Source: JAKEGN01 sp964465665 (GTDB lineage: Bacteria > Pseudomonadota > Gammaproteobacteria > Steroidobacterales > Woeseiaceae). Taken from it: 6,262 nucleotides of DNA. The notes beneath the pieces are model-generated. The model did not search any database and was not told where the DNA came from. It was given only the letters and a program-made list of their open reading frames with translations. The translations under genes and the position numbers were made by a program. Shown piece by piece: positions 4,967 to 6,262 of this stretch (within the stretch, counting starts at the first letter, position 1; every line of letters begins with the position of its first letter). The stretch covers positions 1 to 6,262 of the forward strand of contig CAYXKM010000123.1 of NCBI GenBank assembly GCA_964465665.1, written 5' to 3'.

Positions 4967-6169
4967 ATGTCCACCAAATCACTGATTGAACGAATCGCTA
5001 GCGGCAACCTGGTGGCGCAGATCGCCGTCGGCATCGTTGCGGGTGTCGCGCTTCTGTTGCTGTGGCCGGAGGGTGCGGCCAGGGCCATGCTGCTCGGTGA
5101 CCTGTTTGTCCAGGCACTGAAAGCGGTGGCACCCGTCCTGGTTCTGGTGCTGGTCGCATCGGCGCTGGCGAATCAGCAGCACCAGCACCCGACGCAAATA
5201 CGCCCGATCATTGTTCTGTATCTCGTCGGCACTTTCAGCGCCGCAGTGCTGGCCGTAATGATGAGCCTGGCATTTCCGACCACGTTGACCTTAAACGTCG
5301 CCGAACTCGGCGTCGTACCGCCGCAGGGAATCGTGGAGGTACTCAAGAATCTTCTTTTCAAGCTCGTCGACAACCCGGTCAACGCGCTCATGACCGGCAA
5401 TTACATCGGTATCCTTGTCTGGGGTGTGGCGCTTGGTCTCGGCATGCGGCATGCGTCGCAACCGAGCAGGGAAATGCTGAGCGACGTGTCGTCGGCCGTG
5501 ACAGCCATCGTGCGAGTCGTTATTCGCCTTGCGCCGATCGGCATATTCGGCCTGGTGGCCGGATCGCTCGCAGCCTCCGGCCTGTCCGAGCTCGGTGCTT
5601 ATGCAAAGGTTCTTGCAGTACTCCTCAGTTGCATGCTGCTCATGGCTTTCGTGGTCAATCCGCTGATCGTGTGGGTGAAAATCCGTCGAAATCCGTACCC
5701 GATCGTATTCACGGCAGTGCGCGAAAGCGGTGTTACCGCATTTTTCACTCGCAGTTCGGCCGCCAATATCCCGGTCAACCTTGCGCTTTGCGAAAAGCTC
5801 GGGCTAGACAAAAACACTTATGCGGTATCGATTCCGCTCGGCGCGACCGTCAACATGGAAGGCGCTGCCATCACCATTACGGTGCTGACACTCGCCGCGA
5901 CCAGTACCCTCGATATCAGTGTCGATTTCCCGACGGCCATCCTGCTCTCGGTCGTTGCCGCTCTGTCCGCGGCCGGTGCATCCGGTGTCGCCGGCGGATC
6001 GCTGTTGCTCATACCGCTCGCCTGCGGGTTGTTCGGCATCCCGGACAGCATTGCGATGCAGGTGGTCGGTGTCGGGTTCATCATCAGCATCCTGCAGGAT
6101 TCGGCCGAGACCGCGTTGAACAGTTCGACGGACGTCGTGTTCACAGCCGCTGCCTGCGACACCCGTTAA
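4967..6169 (+). CDS. sstT: Na+/serine-threonine symporter SstT
   Basis: 400 residues, close to the roughly 414 of E. coli SstT. The protein is a dicarboxylate/amino acid:cation symporter (DAACS) of the inner membrane that imports L-serine and L-threonine with Na+. Evidence: N-terminal 'LVAQIAVGIVAGV', 'LFVQALKAVAPVLVLVLVASALANQQH' (47-73), 'GNYIGILVWGVALGLGMRH' (144-162), the re-entrant loop HP1 signature 'ESGVTAFFTRSSAANIPVN' (253-271, with Ser263-Ser264-Ala-Ala), the helix-7 'NMEGAAITITVLTLAA' (296-311), HP2 'AAGASGVAGGS' (335-345) and helix-8 'LQDSAETALNSSTDV' with Asp378, Glu381, Asn385 and Asp389. These follow the E. coli protein almost position by position, as I recall it. The start is fixed by AGAGGA at 4956-4961, five bases before the ATG. 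The C-terminus is shorter than in E. coli. Position 298 is Glu, whereas I recall Ala in E. coli SstT. Confidence 0.96.
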   Translation: MSTKSLIERIASGNLVAQIAVGIVAGVALLLLWPEGAARAMLLGDLFVQALKAVAPVLVLVLVASALANQQHQHPTQIRPIIVLYLVGTFSAAVLAVMMSLAFPTTLTLNVAELGVVPPQGIVEVLKNLLFKLVDNPVNALMTGNYIGILVWGVALGLGMRHASQPSREMLSDVSSAVTAIVRVVIRLAPIGIFGLVAGSLAASGLSELGAYAKVLAVLLSCMLLMAFVVNPLIVWVKIRRNPYPIVFTAVRESGVTAFFTRSSAANIPVNLALCEKLGLDKNTYAVSIPLGATVNMEGAAITITVLTLAATSTLDISVDFPTAILLSVVAALSAAGASGVAGGSLLLIPLACGLFGIPDSIAMQVVGVGFIISILQDSAETALNSSTDVVFTAAACDTR

Positions 6170-6194
6170 ATACCACGTATTTCAACACCGCGTC

Positions 6195-6216
6195 GCCTGC
6201 AATGCAGGCTCCTACA
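6195..6216 (-). repeat. REP-like element, copy 1
   Basis: On the minus strand it reads TGTAGGAGCCTGC followed by a hairpin: GCCTGCA and TGCAGGC (7-bp arms, 6195-6201 and 6203-6209) around one base. The form 'GTAGGAGC plus a short hairpin of the same bases' is that of REP-type repeats of gammaproteobacteria. It lies 25 bp after the sstT stop, the usual position for such elements. Confidence 0.75.
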
Positions 6217-6249
6217 GATTTTCCCGGCACCGCGGTGTAACGTCACCAT

Positions 6250-6262
6250 TGTAGGAGCCTGC
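6250..6262 (+). repeat. REP-like element, copy 2, truncated by window end
   Basis: TGTAGGAGCCTGC is identical to the 13-base core of copy 1 (6204-6216) and in the opposite orientation, so the two form a BIME-like inverted pair separated by 33 bases. The separating sequence contains the palindrome CACCGCGGTG at 6228-6237. The hairpin part of this copy would lie beyond the right edge. Confidence 0.7.

Noticed and set aside
1..6262. CRISPR array, tRNA, insertion sequence or phage element
   Set aside because: No regularly spaced repeats, tRNA-like structure, transposase or integrase reading frame was seen.

Overview
The window looks like ordinary chromosomal DNA from a GC-rich gammaproteobacterium. 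The SstT and P-II proteins are close to the E. coli versions as I remember them, start sites are mostly preceded by Shine-Dalgarno-like motifs, and the window ends in a pair of 'TGTAGGAGCCTGC' REP-like repeats of a kind scattered through gammaproteobacterial intergenic DNA. The genus cannot be settled from the sequence; a free-living, possibly marine lineage is a guess. There are no RNA genes, insertion sequences, CRISPR arrays or clear signs of horizontal transfer. No stretch over 300 bases lacks a gene.

Layout. Positions 1-1618 carry four small plus-strand genes: the 3' part of a MAPEG-family membrane protein (1-402), a DUF2834-like small membrane protein (426-761), a VOC/glyoxalase-fold protein overlapping it by 4 bp (758-1153), and, after a 96-bp gap, a second, different VOC protein (1250-1618). 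Five bases further on, the convergent glnK/glnB-type P-II gene ends (1624-1962, minus strand). A 173-bp divergent promoter region (1963-2135) separates it from a plus-strand series: membrane fatty acid desaturase (2136-3170), TIM-barrel sugar phosphate isomerase/epimerase-like protein (3184-4068), LuxR-type regulator (4083-4901) and the Na+/serine-threonine symporter SstT (4967-6169). Positions 6170-6262 hold the inverted REP-like repeats.

How the genes may work together. The desaturase, TIM-barrel protein and LuxR regulator are separated by 13 and 14 bp and are probably co-transcribed. sstT follows after 65 bp with its own possible promoter, so the LuxR protein is a reasonable candidate regulator of serine/threonine uptake, of the desaturase unit, or of both. 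The P-II protein is a nitrogen/energy sensor that here has no amtB or glutamine synthetase gene beside it within the window. The first four genes are loosely suggestive of small-molecule or electrophile detoxification (MAPEG and VOC folds), but neither VOC protein keeps the usual metal ligands, so that reading is weak.

I did not find a clear new multi-gene system. The most notable small-scale signals are a perfect 14-bp-arm inverted repeat exactly in register with ten codons of glnK, an identical 9-mer in inverted orientation at the two divergent promoters, a G-free C/A-rich leader before sstT that could be a small-RNA target, and the REP-like pair at the right end.
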